NCBI RefSeq assembly: GCF_001939735.1
Contig: NZ_MJIL01000086.1
Coordinates: forward strand, 1,412-47,163
DNA from: Photobacterium proteolyticum
GTDB lineage: Bacteria > Pseudomonadota > Gammaproteobacteria > Enterobacterales > Vibrionaceae
DNA: 45,752 nt
Direction: 5' to 3'
Below the pieces are notes generated by a model. The model was given only the letters and a program-made list of their open reading frames with translations, ran no database searches and was not told where the DNA came from. Shown in pieces: positions 17,884 through 26,597 of this stretch; the first letter of the stretch is position 1, and each line of letters opens with the position of its first letter. The translations under genes and the position numbers were made by a program.

Positions 17884-19482
17884 ATGACGGATATGCTGCG
17901 TGAACAGACCGAGGTCGAAGAGACTCAGACCCATCACGAACACCATCAGACCGGGCTGAAACGCTGGCTGTTCACTACCAACCACAAAGACATTGGCTCG
18001 CTGTATCTGATCTTTAGCTTTGCGATGTTTCTGGTCGGCGGTGCCATGGCGATGGTGATCAGGGCCGAGTTGTTCCAACCGGGTCTGCAGCTGGTCGAAC
18101 CGAACTTTTTCAACCAGATGACGACAGTTCACGGCCTTATCATGGTATTTGGTGCCGTTATGCCAGCCTTTACCGGGCTGGCCAACTGGATGATACCTAT
18201 GATGATCGGGGCGCCGGATATGGCGTTGCCGAGGATGAACAACTGGAGTTTCTGGATTTTGCCCTTTGCCTTTTCGTTGCTGCTGGCTTCGTTGTTCATG
18301 GAAGGGGGCGGCCCTAATTTCGGCTGGACCTTCTATGCGCCGCTGTCGACGACGTTTAGCCCGGAAAGTACCGGCTTGTTTGTGTTTGCAATTCATATCA
18401 TGGGGATCAGCTCCATCATGGGGGCCATCAACGTCATCGTCACCATAGTTAACCTCCGGGCGCCGGGGATGACCTATATGAAGATGCCGCTGTTTGTCTG
18501 GACCTGGCTGATCACCGCCTTCTTGCTGATTGCCGTGATGCCGGTGCTGGCCGGGGCGGTGACCATGGTGCTGACTGACAAGTACTTCGGTACCAGCTTC
18601 TTCGATGCGGCCGGTGGCGGCGATCCGGTAATGTTCCAGCACATCTTCTGGTTCTTCGGTCACCCGGAAGTCTACATCATGATTTTGCCGAGTTTCGGCA
18701 TTATTTCCGCCATTATTCCCGCATTTTCTCGTAAGAAGCTTTTTGGTTACAGTTCGATGGTGTATGCCACGGCCTCGATAGCCGGTCTGAGCTTTTTGGT
18801 ATGGGCACACCATATGTTCACCACCGGGATGCCGGTGGCGGCCGAGTTGTTCTTTATGTACTGCACCATGCTGATCTCGGTGCCGACCGGGGTCAAGGTC
18901 TTTAACTGGGTGGCCACCATGTGGCGAGGATCGCTGACCTTCGAGATACCGATGATGTTTGCCATTGCCTTTATCGTACTGTTTACCATCGGTGGTTTCT
19001 CCGGCCTGATGCTGGCCATTACACCGGCCGATTTCCAGTACCATGATACCTACTTTGTGGTTGCACATTTCCACTATGTCCTGGTGTCGGGGGCGATTTT
19101 CTCCATCATGGCGGCCGCCTATTACTGGCTGCCCAAGTGGACCGGCTACATGTTTGATGAAAGGCTGGCGAAATGGCACTTCTGGTGCTCGATTGTCTCG
19201 GTCAATATTCTGTTCTTCCCGATGCACTTCCTTGGGCTGGCCGGGATGCCGCGCCGGATCCCGGATTATGCGCTGCAGTTTGCCGACATCAACGCGGTTG
19301 TCAGTATCGGCGGATTCCTGTTTGGCCTGTCACAGCTTATTTTCCTGGCCGTGATCATTAAATGTGTCCGTGGCGGCGAGAAGGCGTCGGCCAAGCCGTG
19401 GGACGGGGCAGAGGGCCTCGAGTGGACCGTGGCCTCTCCGGCGCCGCACCATACTTTCTCCACACCACCGAAGGTTGACTAG
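17884..19482 (+). CDS. coxA: CoxA, cytochrome c oxidase subunit I
   Basis: Subunit I carries haem a and the haem a3-CuB oxygen-reducing centre and pumps protons. In the 532-residue product the ligands are visible: His83 (TVHGLIM) and His397 for haem a, His395 for haem a3 (VVAHFHYVL), and His260, His309 and His310 for CuB. Tyr264 in GHPEVYIMILP is the cross-linked tyrosine, and the HPEV glutamate indicates an A1-type D-channel. The ATG at 17884 follows GGGAGATTGAG, 14 bp after coxB. Confidence 0.98.
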   Translation: MTDMLREQTEVEETQTHHEHHQTGLKRWLFTTNHKDIGSLYLIFSFAMFLVGGAMAMVIRAELFQPGLQLVEPNFFNQMTTVHGLIMVFGAVMPAFTGLANWMIPMMIGAPDMALPRMNNWSFWILPFAFSLLLASLFMEGGGPNFGWTFYAPLSTTFSPESTGLFVFAIHIMGISSIMGAINVIVTIVNLRAPGMTYMKMPLFVWTWLITAFLLIAVMPVLAGAVTMVLTDKYFGTSFFDAAGGGDPVMFQHIFWFFGHPEVYIMILPSFGIISAIIPAFSRKKLFGYSSMVYATASIAGLSFLVWAHHMFTTGMPVAAELFFMYCTMLISVPTGVKVFNWVATMWRGSLTFEIPMMFAIAFIVLFTIGGFSGLMLAITPADFQYHDTYFVVAHFHYVLVSGAIFSIMAAAYYWLPKWTGYMFDERLAKWHFWCSIVSVNILFFPMHFLGLAGMPRRIPDYALQFADINAVVSIGGFLFGLSQLIFLAVIIKCVRGGEKASAKPWDGAEGLEWTVASPAPHHTFSTPPKVD

Positions 19483-19490
19483 GGAGTATT

Positions 19491-20054
19491 ATGAGCAAGC
19501 CGTCCGAGTCGTCACGGGAAACCAACAACACCCGCCGATCTGCCTGGTCGCTGGTGGGCATGGCTGTTGCCATGTTCGGCTTCGCTTTTGCACTTGTGCC
19601 GCTGTATGACGTGTTCTGCGATATTACCGGCATCAATGGCAAGACGGCGGATACCCCGGCAGCATCCAGTATGAAGGTCGATACCCAGCGGCAGGTGACG
19701 GTGGAGTTCGTTGCCTATATCAACCCGGGAATGGAATGGACCTTCGAGCCCGAAGTGCGCCGGATGGTGGTCCATCCCGGTGAAACCCAGACTATCAACT
19801 ATGCCGCCCGCAACCTGACCCGGCAGGCGAGCATCGGCCAGGCTGTGCCTTCGGTCACCCCGGGCCTCGGTGCCCAGTACTTTAACAAGATTGAATGCTT
19901 TTGCTTTAACCGTCAGCCGCTTGAGGCGGGGGAGTCGGCACAGCTGCCTCTCATCTTCTATGTTGACCCGGCTCTGCCCGAAGACATCAACACCCTGACG
20001 TTGGCATATACCTTATATAACGCCCAGCCGACAGCCACGGCACAAACGCAATGA
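19491..20054 (+). CDS. ctaG: CtaG/Cox11, CuB-insertion copper chaperone
   Basis: Cox11 proteins deliver copper to the CuB site of subunit I. The 187-residue product has one N-terminal membrane helix (about residues 20-38), a periplasmic immunoglobulin-like domain, and the copper-binding motif ECFCFNRQPL with Cys136 and Cys138. It begins 8 bp after coxA with GGGAG before the ATG, so the genes are co-transcribed. Confidence 0.95.
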   Translation: MSKPSESSRETNNTRRSAWSLVGMAVAMFGFAFALVPLYDVFCDITGINGKTADTPAASSMKVDTQRQVTVEFVAYINPGMEWTFEPEVRRMVVHPGETQTINYAARNLTRQASIGQAVPSVTPGLGAQYFNKIECFCFNRQPLEAGESAQLPLIFYVDPALPEDINTLTLAYTLYNAQPTATAQTQ

Positions 20055-20063
20055 GGTAGAAAG

Positions 20064-20966
20064 ATGGCGAATCCTTACACTGAACATGATCAATCAATGA
20101 AAGCGCCCCATGAAAACTACTATGTGCCCGAGGCCAGTATCTGGCCCATTGTCGGTGCCGCCGCCCTGTTTCTGATTGCCCTTGGTGCCGGTGCGACGGC
20201 TGGCGATCTGTTTAACGGCCAGGGGCCGTGGATCCTGCTGTCAGGCGTCGGCTTGTTGCTGCTGATGCTGGTCGGCTGGTTTCGGGATGTTATCCGCGAG
20301 TCCATGGGCGGGCTGTACAGCAGCCAGATGGATCGTTCGTTCAAGCAGGGGATGAGCTGGTTCATCTTCTCGGAGGTGATGTTTTTTGCCGCCTTTTTCG
20401 GGGCATTGTTCTATGCCCGGATGATTGCCGTCCCCTGGCTTGGCGGCGCGGGCAACAATGCGATGACCCATGAGGTTTTGTGGCCGGAATTTATTGCCCA
20501 GTGGCCCTTGGTGCTGACGCCGGGGGGAACAGAAACCCAGGGGATGGGGCCGCTGGGACTGCCGCTGTATAACACGATGATCCTGCTAACCTCGTCGGTG
20601 ACGGTCCATATTGCCCATACCGCCCTGGAGCAGGGTGACCGCCAGCGGCTGACGCTGTTCCTGCTGCTGACGGTGTTGCTGGGCTCGCTGTTTGTCTACC
20701 TTCAGGGGGTGGAGTATATCCACGCTTACCAGGATATGGGATTGATGCTGGATTCCGGTATTTACGGCAATACTTTCTTCCTGCTTACCGGGTTTCACGG
20801 CCTTCATGTGACACTGGGAACCCTGATCCTGTTTATTGTCTGGCTGCGGGTGTTAAGGGGCCATTTCTCGTCCGAGAAGCATTTTGCCTTTCAGGCCGGA
20901 GCCTGGTACTGGCACTTTGTCGATGTCGTATGGCTCGGGCTGTTCGTCTTCGTCTATATCCTGTAG
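20064..20966 (+). CDS. coxC: CoxC, cytochrome c oxidase subunit III
   Basis: Subunit III is a structural membrane subunit that stabilises subunit I and its proton uptake. The 300-residue product has seven probable helices and family signatures WFIFSEVMFFAAFFGALFYAR, VTVHIAHTALEQGDR, FFLLTGFHGLHVTLGTLIL and WYWHFVDVVWLGLFVFVYIL. It starts 9 bp after ctaG with GAGGTAGAAAG upstream. Confidence 0.96.
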   Translation: MANPYTEHDQSMKAPHENYYVPEASIWPIVGAAALFLIALGAGATAGDLFNGQGPWILLSGVGLLLLMLVGWFRDVIRESMGGLYSSQMDRSFKQGMSWFIFSEVMFFAAFFGALFYARMIAVPWLGGAGNNAMTHEVLWPEFIAQWPLVLTPGGTETQGMGPLGLPLYNTMILLTSSVTVHIAHTALEQGDRQRLTLFLLLTVLLGSLFVYLQGVEYIHAYQDMGLMLDSGIYGNTFFLLTGFHGLHVTLGTLILFIVWLRVLRGHFSSEKHFAFQAGAWYWHFVDVVWLGLFVFVYIL

Positions 20967-21006
20967 GGCGCTATATAAGGACATCGGCGCACTATGCTTT
21001 CGGGGA

Positions 21007-21213
21007 TCAGTACGGCCTTGGGTTTGGCGTGATGTACCCGCTGGCGATTGCGAGCATCAGCAGGGCGAAAACGATGACAGAAATCATCACTCGCCGTCCC
21101 AGAAAGTGACTCATCGGCTGTTTGCCCTGGTTGTTGAGCATTGCCGGCAGGGCACGGAACAGATTCAGAACAATAAACACCAGCAGGCAGATAATAATCG
21201 CTTTTAGCAGCAT
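21007..21213 (-). CDS. small two-helix membrane protein (DUF2909-like), antisense within the cox cluster
   Basis: The 68-residue product has two hydrophobic segments (AIIICLLVFIVLNLF and MISVIVFALLMLAIASGYI) separated by a short polar loop with GRR. It resembles the DUF2909 twin-transmembrane family that, from memory, sits in the same place in other gammaproteobacterial cox clusters. A good ribosome-binding site (GGAGT, 8 bases before the ATG) supports it. It lies between coxC and SURF1 but is read the other way, with its start 27 bp from the SURF1 start. Function unknown; an oxidase-assembly role is a guess from position. Confidence 0.75.
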   Translation of the reverse strand: MLLKAIIICLLVFIVLNLFRALPAMLNNQGKQPMSHFLGRRVMISVIVFALLMLAIASGYITPNPRPY

Positions 21214-21240
21214 AGGTACTCCAACAGATCACAGGTGAAC

Positions 21241-21918
21241 ATGCGAAGGATAGGTTTCATACTATTTACTGTGGCGGTACTGGTGACATTGGTCAAGCTT
21301 GGTATGTGGCAGTTGTCGCGGGCGCAGGAAAAAGAGGTGTTGAGTTCGGTACTCAAGTATCGCAGCGACCAGGTGTATTACAGCCTGGCCAGTCTGCCCG
21401 GTGATCCGCGCTGGTATAGCTTGATCCTGCATGGCGAGTTTGATCACAGCAAGGCGGTGCTGCTGGATAACCAGCTTTATCGTGGCAGACCGGGCTATCA
21501 TGTTTTGTATCCCTTTGAGGCAGATAACGGCTGGGTGTTGGTGAATCTCGGCTGGATTGCAGCCCCAGATTATCGGGAGCAAATCCCGGTGCTGCCCGAA
21601 CACCATGGCGAGTTACGAATTTCCGGGGTGATCGCGCCACCGTCGTCATTGCTGGAATTGCGTTCGGCCCCGCTGGAATCTGACTGGCCGCTACGGGTGC
21701 AAAATCTGCATATCGACCAATTGAGCGAAAAAATGGCATTGCCGCTCAAACCTTGGATATTACAGATCGACCCTGACAACTCGGTCGCCCTGCAACAGAC
21801 ATGGACCCCGGTTGTTGTCGGCCCCCAGAAGCATTACGCCTATGCGGTGCAGTGGTTTTTGATGGCTGTTGCTATCACCGGGCTGGCCGCCTGGTGGTTG
21901 AAACGGAGCAAGGTATGA
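21241..21918 (+). CDS. SURF1 family cytochrome oxidase assembly protein
   Basis: SURF1 (Shy1) proteins help place haem a into subunit I. The 225-residue product has the typical arrangement: an N-terminal helix (RIGFILFTVAVLVTLVKLGMW) followed by QLSRAQEKE, a periplasmic domain with GRPGYHVLYPF and GWVLVNLGWI, and a C-terminal helix (YAVQWFLMAVAITGLAAWWL). The ATG at 21241 is used; an in-frame GTG two codons earlier is possible. The stop TGA overlaps the ATG of the next gene. Confidence 0.9.
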   Translation: MRRIGFILFTVAVLVTLVKLGMWQLSRAQEKEVLSSVLKYRSDQVYYSLASLPGDPRWYSLILHGEFDHSKAVLLDNQLYRGRPGYHVLYPFEADNGWVLVNLGWIAAPDYREQIPVLPEHHGELRISGVIAPPSSLLELRSAPLESDWPLRVQNLHIDQLSEKMALPLKPWILQIDPDNSVALQQTWTPVVVGPQKHYAYAVQWFLMAVAITGLAAWWLKRSKV

Positions 21919-22448
21919 AGAAACACGGAACGTTGTTGTTGCTACTCAGTGCGTTTTTGCTGCCTGTGGCACTGGCCAAGCTGGTACTCGATTTGAACTG
22001 GTACCAGGGCGGGGTGACCAATCGTGGTGAATTACTGTCGACACCGGTCGCCGCCGACTGGCTTGGCCAGAAAGGCAAGTGGCAGCTGGTCTACCTGATG
22101 CCGGATGATTGCGATGAGCTGTGTGCCGGAGCACTGTTTAACCTGAGGCAAATTCCGCTCGCCGTCGGGGCCGGGCAGGATAGGGTGGGGAGCGTGCTGC
22201 TGGTGACTGAGGCCAGCCAGACCGCAGGCGACCAGCTGCAGGGGGTGGAACAGGTGCTGGCACCAGATCATGTGATAGAGCAGCTCCGGACGCTGGAATA
22301 CGGTGCCCGGGCTATCTATATCGCCGATCCCCTCGGTAATGTCATGATGGCCTATCCTCTGGTCAAGGGGCGTGCTGCGATTCTCGCTCAGGGCAAGGAT
22401 TTGCTGCGTGATCTGAAGCGGTTGTTGAAGGTATCGAAGATTGGCTAA
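21915..22448 (+). CDS. Sco-like membrane-anchored thioredoxin-fold protein
   Basis: The 177-residue product has an N-terminal membrane anchor (LLLLLSAFLLPVALAKLVL) and a domain reading like a thioredoxin fold: KGKWQLVYLMPDDCDELCAG. The CDELC matches the CxxxC spacing of Sco copper chaperones but lacks their following proline. A later segment, IYIADPLGNVMMAYP, matches the common cis-Pro-side strand of Sco or thioredoxin folds. It probably helps copper or redox delivery to the oxidase; this is inference from motif and place. Its ATG overlaps the SURF1 stop (ATGA), so the two are coupled. Confidence 0.75.
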   Translation: MKKHGTLLLLLSAFLLPVALAKLVLDLNWYQGGVTNRGELLSTPVAADWLGQKGKWQLVYLMPDDCDELCAGALFNLRQIPLAVGAGQDRVGSVLLVTEASQTAGDQLQGVEQVLAPDHVIEQLRTLEYGARAIYIADPLGNVMMAYPLVKGRAAILAQGKDLLRDLKRLLKVSKIG

Positions 22449-22457
22449 GGAGTGGCT

Positions 22458-23501
22458 ATGGGGTTGTTTCGTTTTAAATATCTTGTCTATGTCACCTTTG
22501 CGCTCTCTCTCTGCGTGATTGCACTGGGGGCCTATACGCGGCTTACTGAAGCCGGGCTTGGCTGTCCGGACTGGCCGGGATGTTATGGCTTTGCCACCGT
22601 TCCCCAGACCAGTGAGCAGCAGCTTCAGGCTCTGGCGGCATTTCCCGACAGCCCGGTCGATATCGAGAAAGCCTGGAACGAGATGCTTCACCGTTATCTG
22701 GCTGGTACGCTGGGGATCTTTATTCTTCTCGTTAACCTGATTGCCTGGCGGCGCCGGAATACCCCGCGGGGTTTGCCGGCGCTACTGCTGGGTACGGTGA
22801 TCTTCCAGGCGGTGCTCGGAATGTGGACGGTGACGATGTCATTGATGCCGGTGGTGGTGATGGGGCATTTGCTGGGAGGATTTACCACTGCGGCCTTGCT
22901 GCTGTTGCTGGCGCTGCGAGTACGCCGTCGCGAAGCCCGGATTGTCAGTCAGTTTCACCGGCATTCCTCATCCCATTCACTGACGGGGGCATCACTGCTG
23001 GCTGCCGCGGCCTTGGCGGTGACTATCGGCCAGGTAGCGCTCGGGGGCTGGACAGCAGCCAATTATGCGGCTGTTGTCTGTACCCAGTTGCCGATATGTG
23101 AAGTGGACTGGCAGCAGCATTTCGATGTGTCGGCCTTCAACCCGATCCAGCCAGAGCACGACAGCTACCAGTACGGCGTCCTGAACTTTCCCCAGCGCGT
23201 CTCGATTCATGTCGCACACCGGCTGGGGGCGGTGATAACAACCGTGGTGCTGCTGGTACTGGTTTGGCGGTTGTGGCAGTTTGCCATTCTGCGCGGGCTG
23301 GCACTGGCTGTCAGCGGCGTCTTGCTGCTACAGCTGTCACTGGGGATCACCAATATTGTTGCCAGCCTGCCGCTGTTGGTGGCTGTTGGGCATAACGTAG
23401 TCGGGGCAATGCTGCTACTGACGCTGGTGGCAGCAAACTACCAAATTTACAGCTATCGGACACCGCTTCGAAGTCATTGGAATAATGCTAGGGAGGGCTG
23501 A
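22458..23501 (+). CDS. ctaA: CtaA, haem A synthase
   Basis: CtaA oxidises haem O to haem A for the oxidase. The 347-residue product has about eight helices and the conserved histidines His78 (MLHRYLAG), His137 (VMGHLLGG), His251 and His254 (HVAHRLGA) and His312 (VGHNVVGA), plus the N-terminal signature [19 protein letters not shown]. The ATG at 22458 is preferred because AAGGAG (22447-22452) stands 5 bases before it; the GTG at 22452 overlaps that site. Confidence 0.95.
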   Translation: MGLFRFKYLVYVTFALSLCVIALGAYTRLTEAGLGCPDWPGCYGFATVPQTSEQQLQALAAFPDSPVDIEKAWNEMLHRYLAGTLGIFILLVNLIAWRRRNTPRGLPALLLGTVIFQAVLGMWTVTMSLMPVVVMGHLLGGFTTAALLLLLALRVRRREARIVSQFHRHSSSHSLTGASLLAAAALAVTIGQVALGGWTAANYAAVVCTQLPICEVDWQQHFDVSAFNPIQPEHDSYQYGVLNFPQRVSIHVAHRLGAVITTVVLLVLVWRLWQFAILRGLALAVSGVLLLQLSLGITNIVASLPLLVAVGHNVVGAMLLLTLVAANYQIYSYRTPLRSHWNNAREG

Positions 23502-23505
23502 AATC

Positions 23506-24426
23506 ATGGCTAAAGTACAGTTGGCTGGCAGTGCCAGCCTTAAAATAACCCGTCATCGCCAGCGGGTCTGGCAGGATTACCTGACCATGACCAAACCCAA
23601 GGTGGTGGCAATGCTGTTACTGACGGCTCTGGTGGGGATGTGCCTGGCCGTCTCCGGAATTCCGCCGCTGAAAGCGGTGGTGTTTGGCCTGGCGGGGATC
23701 GGTTTGCAGTCGGCTGCGGCAGCAGCCTTTAACCACGTGCTTGATCGTCGCTTTGATGCCAAGATGGCCCGGACCCATCATCGCCCTCTGGCCAAGGGGC
23801 GGATTGAAACCCCCAAGGCAGTCGCCTTTGCTTCTGTCCTGATGGTGGCCGGTTTTGCCTTGCTGTGGCAGTTGAATGCGCTGACGGCCTGGCTGACCTT
23901 TGCCAGCCTGATCGGTTATGCCGTCATTTATACCGTGTGGCTAAAACATGCGACGCCGCAGAATATCGTGATCGGCGGTCTGGCCGGAGCGGCACCGCCG
24001 CTGCTGGGCTGGACGGCGGTAACCGGGCAGCTTGACCCGCATGCCCTGTTGTTAGTGATGCTGGTGTTTACCTGGACCCCGCCGCATTTCTGGGCGCTGG
24101 CTATTCACCGCCGGGATGACTATGCCAAGGCCGGGATCCCGATGTTGCCGGTTACCCATGGGATTGCATTCACCAAGACCATGGTGCTGCTCTATACCGT
24201 ATTGCTGGCGCTGGTTGGTTTGTTGCCGTGGCTGACCGGAATGAGCGGTGCCCTGTATCTGATCGGTAGTACGGTGCTGAATCTCGGTTTCGTGGCCTAT
24301 GCTGCCAAGTTGAAGTTTGCCGACTCTCCCGGCCACGCATGGGCAACGTTCAAGTATTCCATCTGGCACCTGCTGGCGCTGTTTGTGGTATTGCTGGCCG
24401 ATCACTGGTTACAGGCCTGGTGGTAA
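23506..24426 (+). CDS. ctaB: CtaB, haem O synthase (protohaem IX farnesyltransferase)
   Basis: CtaB adds a farnesyl group to haem B to make haem O, the substrate of CtaA. The 306-residue product is a UbiA-superfamily membrane prenyltransferase with the Asp-rich motif [20 protein letters not shown] and the segment [27 protein letters not shown] typical of this branch. The ATG at 23506 has GGGAGGG 8 bases upstream; a longer start at 23485 overlaps ctaA and is less likely. It is the last gene of the oxidase cluster. Confidence 0.96.
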   Translation: MAKVQLAGSASLKITRHRQRVWQDYLTMTKPKVVAMLLLTALVGMCLAVSGIPPLKAVVFGLAGIGLQSAAAAAFNHVLDRRFDAKMARTHHRPLAKGRIETPKAVAFASVLMVAGFALLWQLNALTAWLTFASLIGYAVIYTVWLKHATPQNIVIGGLAGAAPPLLGWTAVTGQLDPHALLLVMLVFTWTPPHFWALAIHRRDDYAKAGIPMLPVTHGIAFTKTMVLLYTVLLALVGLLPWLTGMSGALYLIGSTVLNLGFVAYAAKLKFADSPGHAWATFKYSIWHLLALFVVLLADHWLQAWW

Positions 24427-24433
24427 AACTTGT

Positions 24434-24485
24434 TTGTAGACATCTATGTAAGGCTTTGCTGATACTGGGTGATATTTGTCTACAA
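24434..24485. repeat. 9-bp inverted repeat after ctaB
   Basis: TTGTAGACA (24434-24442) and TGTCTACAA (24477-24485) are perfect reverse complements, 34 bases apart; G-U and G-C pairs could extend the stem outward. No T-run follows, so it is not a standard terminator. It lies between the cox cluster and the 3D-domain gene and may be a regulator site or a transcript end structure. Confidence 0.5.
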
Positions 24486-24645
24486 GCGATAAAAAAACTT
24501 ATCCATGGCGTATCAGGAAGCTGTTAGCGCAAACAAAGAGTTATATTTTTTCAACTCTAATTGGTCAATTTTGCGGCAAAAAAGGGCTACACATGGGGCA
24601 GGCTATTTGTTTAAAATGCGCTCAATTATTGAACAGGTAGTGTAA

Positions 24646-25038
24646 ATGAAACAAGCAATAGTTGGCTTCATATTGGCCGTTATGGCGCTGGGCTGGGGAA
24701 CCTCCGCACTGGCGAGTATGCAGGGCAAGACGCTAAAAGTCACCGCGACGGCCTATAATTCGGTACGGGCTCAAACCAACAGTAACCCCACTATTGCGGC
24801 CTGGGGGGATCGCCTGAAGCCGGGGATGAAGGTGATTGCCGTATCCCGTGATCTGCTGAAGATGGGGATCACCCACGGTACCAAGGTAAAAATTTCTGGC
24901 CTGCCTGGGGAGTACGTGGTGCTGGATAAAATGAATAAGCGCTGGAGCCGTAAGATTGATATCTATATGGGCAAGGATATTCAGGCAGCCAGAAACTGGG
25001 GGCGCCGCTCGGTGACGATTACCGTCATTGAGTCGTAA
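24646..25038 (+). CDS. secreted 3D-domain protein (double-psi beta-barrel)
   Basis: The 130-residue product has a signal peptide (VGFILAVMALGWGTSALA, cleavage near residue 24) and then a 3D domain, named for three aspartates seen here as Asp55 (AWGDRLKPG), Asp94 (VVLDKMNKRW) and Asp105 (KIDIYMG). Related domains occur in peptidoglycan-cleaving lytic transglycosylases, so the protein may act on or near the cell wall; it carries no second domain. The ATG at 24646 has AGGTAGTG upstream. Confidence 0.82.
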   Translation: MKQAIVGFILAVMALGWGTSALASMQGKTLKVTATAYNSVRAQTNSNPTIAAWGDRLKPGMKVIAVSRDLLKMGITHGTKVKISGLPGEYVVLDKMNKRWSRKIDIYMGKDIQAARNWGRRSVTITVIES

Positions 25039-25089
25039 CAACCAGGTGCCAAGCCATTAGGCGAAGAACGAAGCAAAGTACGACAGATA

Positions 25090-25123
25090 TAAAAAAGCGA
25101 GAACCTCGGTTCTCGCTTTTTTA
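25090..25123. terminator. bidirectional terminator between the 3D-domain gene and nfuA
   Basis: AAAAAAGCGAGAACC, loop TC and GGTTCTCGCTTTTTT form a long stem with A and T runs at both ends, placed between two convergent genes. Confidence 0.95.
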
Positions 25124-25139
25124 TACTGCGGTTGGGCAG

Positions 25140-25724
25140 TTAGTAGTAAGAGTGCTCACCACGGGCGTGCTCAGTAACATCACGCACACCGGTCAGCTCA
25201 CCGCTGAACTGAGCCAGCAGCTCTTTCTCGATCCCTTCCTTCAGGGTGACATCGACCATTGAACAGCCGTTACAGCCGCCACCGAACTGAAGGATAGCGA
25301 CACCCTCTTCCGTGATCTCTGCCAGAGAGACATGACCACCGTGGCCTGCCAGCTGCGGGTTAACCTGAGTCTGGATAACGTAGTCGACACGCTCCATCAG
25401 CGAGGCATCGTCAGACACCTTGCGAACTTTGGCGTTTGGCGCTTTCAGCGTCAGCTGCGAACCCATTTTGTCGGTGACAAAGTCAATTTCCGCATCTTCA
25501 AGAAACGGTAGGCTTAGCTCGTCGATAAAGGCTGAGAATAGCTCAAGTTTAATCTCAGTATCGCTGGCTTCGACGGCTTCCGGTGGGCAGTAGGACACGC
25601 CGCACTCTGCGTTTTGAGTACCAGGGTTAACCACGAATACTCGGATGTTAGTGCCTTCCGGCTGCTGGGCAAGAAGTTTGCCAAAATGCTGTTGAGCACT
25701 TTCAGAAATAGTAATCATAGACAC
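25140..25724 (-). CDS. nfuA: NfuA, Fe-S cluster carrier protein
   Basis: NfuA carries [4Fe-4S] clusters to target enzymes, notably under oxidative or iron stress. The 194-residue product has an N-terminal A-type-like domain ([21 protein letters not shown]) and a C-terminal Nfu domain with the cluster cysteines Cys151 and Cys154 in GGGCNGCSM. The start chosen is GTG at 25724, since AGG lies 9 bases before it; the ATG at 25718 is the alternative. It is divergent from nothing nearby and ends at a shared terminator. Confidence 0.96.
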   Translation of the reverse strand: MSMITISESAQQHFGKLLAQQPEGTNIRVFVVNPGTQNAECGVSYCPPEAVEASDTEIKLELFSAFIDELSLPFLEDAEIDFVTDKMGSQLTLKAPNAKVRKVSDDASLMERVDYVIQTQVNPQLAGHGGHVSLAEITEEGVAILQFGGGCNGCSMVDVTLKEGIEKELLAQFSGELTGVRDVTEHARGEHSYY

Positions 25725-25841
25725 GACGTAATACCTGACTTATTTAGTAAGACTAATTCTATTCTACTCTTAGACGCCCTTTGTATCACCCCCTAATCGT
25801 TGTGACTATGCTTTAATCACATTTCTGGCTACTTTCTGCGA

Positions 25842-26537
25842 TTATTTCCGTGGCGGGGTATAGCAGAGACAGTAGATATCGACCTGCCGGACCCCGCCGC
25901 GCTGGAGTAGGCGCGTCAGCTCTGCCACCGTACTGCCTGTGGTGACGACATCGTCGACGATGGCGACATGCTCAGGCAGCTGCTTTGCTTTAAGTATAAA
26001 GGCTTGGTTGAGGTTTTTCTTACGCTCACTTTTGCTCAGCTGGCGCTGGGCCGGGGTATGGCGGGTTCGGCTTATCGCATTGTGCAGGCACAGACTGTCT
26101 GTTTCACGGGCCACCGCCCGGGCCAGCAAGGTACTTTGGTTGAAGCTGCGGGAAAGTCGGCGCAGCGGGTGAAGCGGAACCGGGATGACGACGGGGGCCG
26201 GGTGGGTGATGTGTCGGCCAAGCAGGCGTCCGAGCGGCTCGGCCAGCCAGAACTTACCGCCGAACTTGAGCTGGTGTACCAGCTGGCGCAGGGGAAAGTC
26301 ATACTCGCCGAGCCGGTAGAATTGCTGCCAGGGCGGCGGCTTCGACAGACAACGGCCGCACTGGCTGGATGGCTGCAGTGTGGTGGCGCCGCATCGGGCG
26401 CAATAGGGAGGCCGGGGAAAGCGGCCAAGACAGTGCCGGCACCAGAGTTGTTCATGTCGGCATAGCGGCAAGTGGCATAGCTGGCAGTGCTGGTTGGGCC
26501 ATTGAAAGATTGATCTTAGCGAGAAAGGGGATAACAT
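25842..26537 (-). CDS. GntX/ComF family phosphoribosyltransferase-like protein
   Basis: The 231-residue product has an N-terminal zinc-ribbon-like part with CxxC pairs (Cys18/Cys21, Cys33/Cys36, Cys46/Cys49, Cys60/Cys63) and a C-terminal phosphoribosyltransferase-like domain with the PRPP loop VAIVDDVVTTGST (191-203). This is the ComF/GntX architecture. ComF in transformable bacteria aids DNA uptake; GntX lies next to nfuA and bioH in enteric bacteria, as here. It is divergent from bioH across 60 bp. Confidence 0.9.
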   Translation of the reverse strand: MLSPFSLRSIFQWPNQHCQLCHLPLCRHEQLWCRHCLGRFPRPPYCARCGATTLQPSSQCGRCLSKPPPWQQFYRLGEYDFPLRQLVHQLKFGGKFWLAEPLGRLLGRHITHPAPVVIPVPLHPLRRLSRSFNQSTLLARAVARETDSLCLHNAISRTRHTPAQRQLSKSERKKNLNQAFILKAKQLPEHVAIVDDVVTTGSTVAELTRLLQRGGVRQVDIYCLCYTPPRK

Positions 26538-26597
26538 CCTAACTATCCTGTCGGGCTGATTATTGCCTGTTCGTGCGATTCATAGAGGGAAGTGTAA

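Noticed and set aside
17866..19227. 453-codon open frame on the minus strand opposite coxA
   Set aside because: It is the mirror of a highly conserved gene, its product is full of His, Arg, Gly and Gln without any fold signature, and it has no convincing ribosome-binding site.
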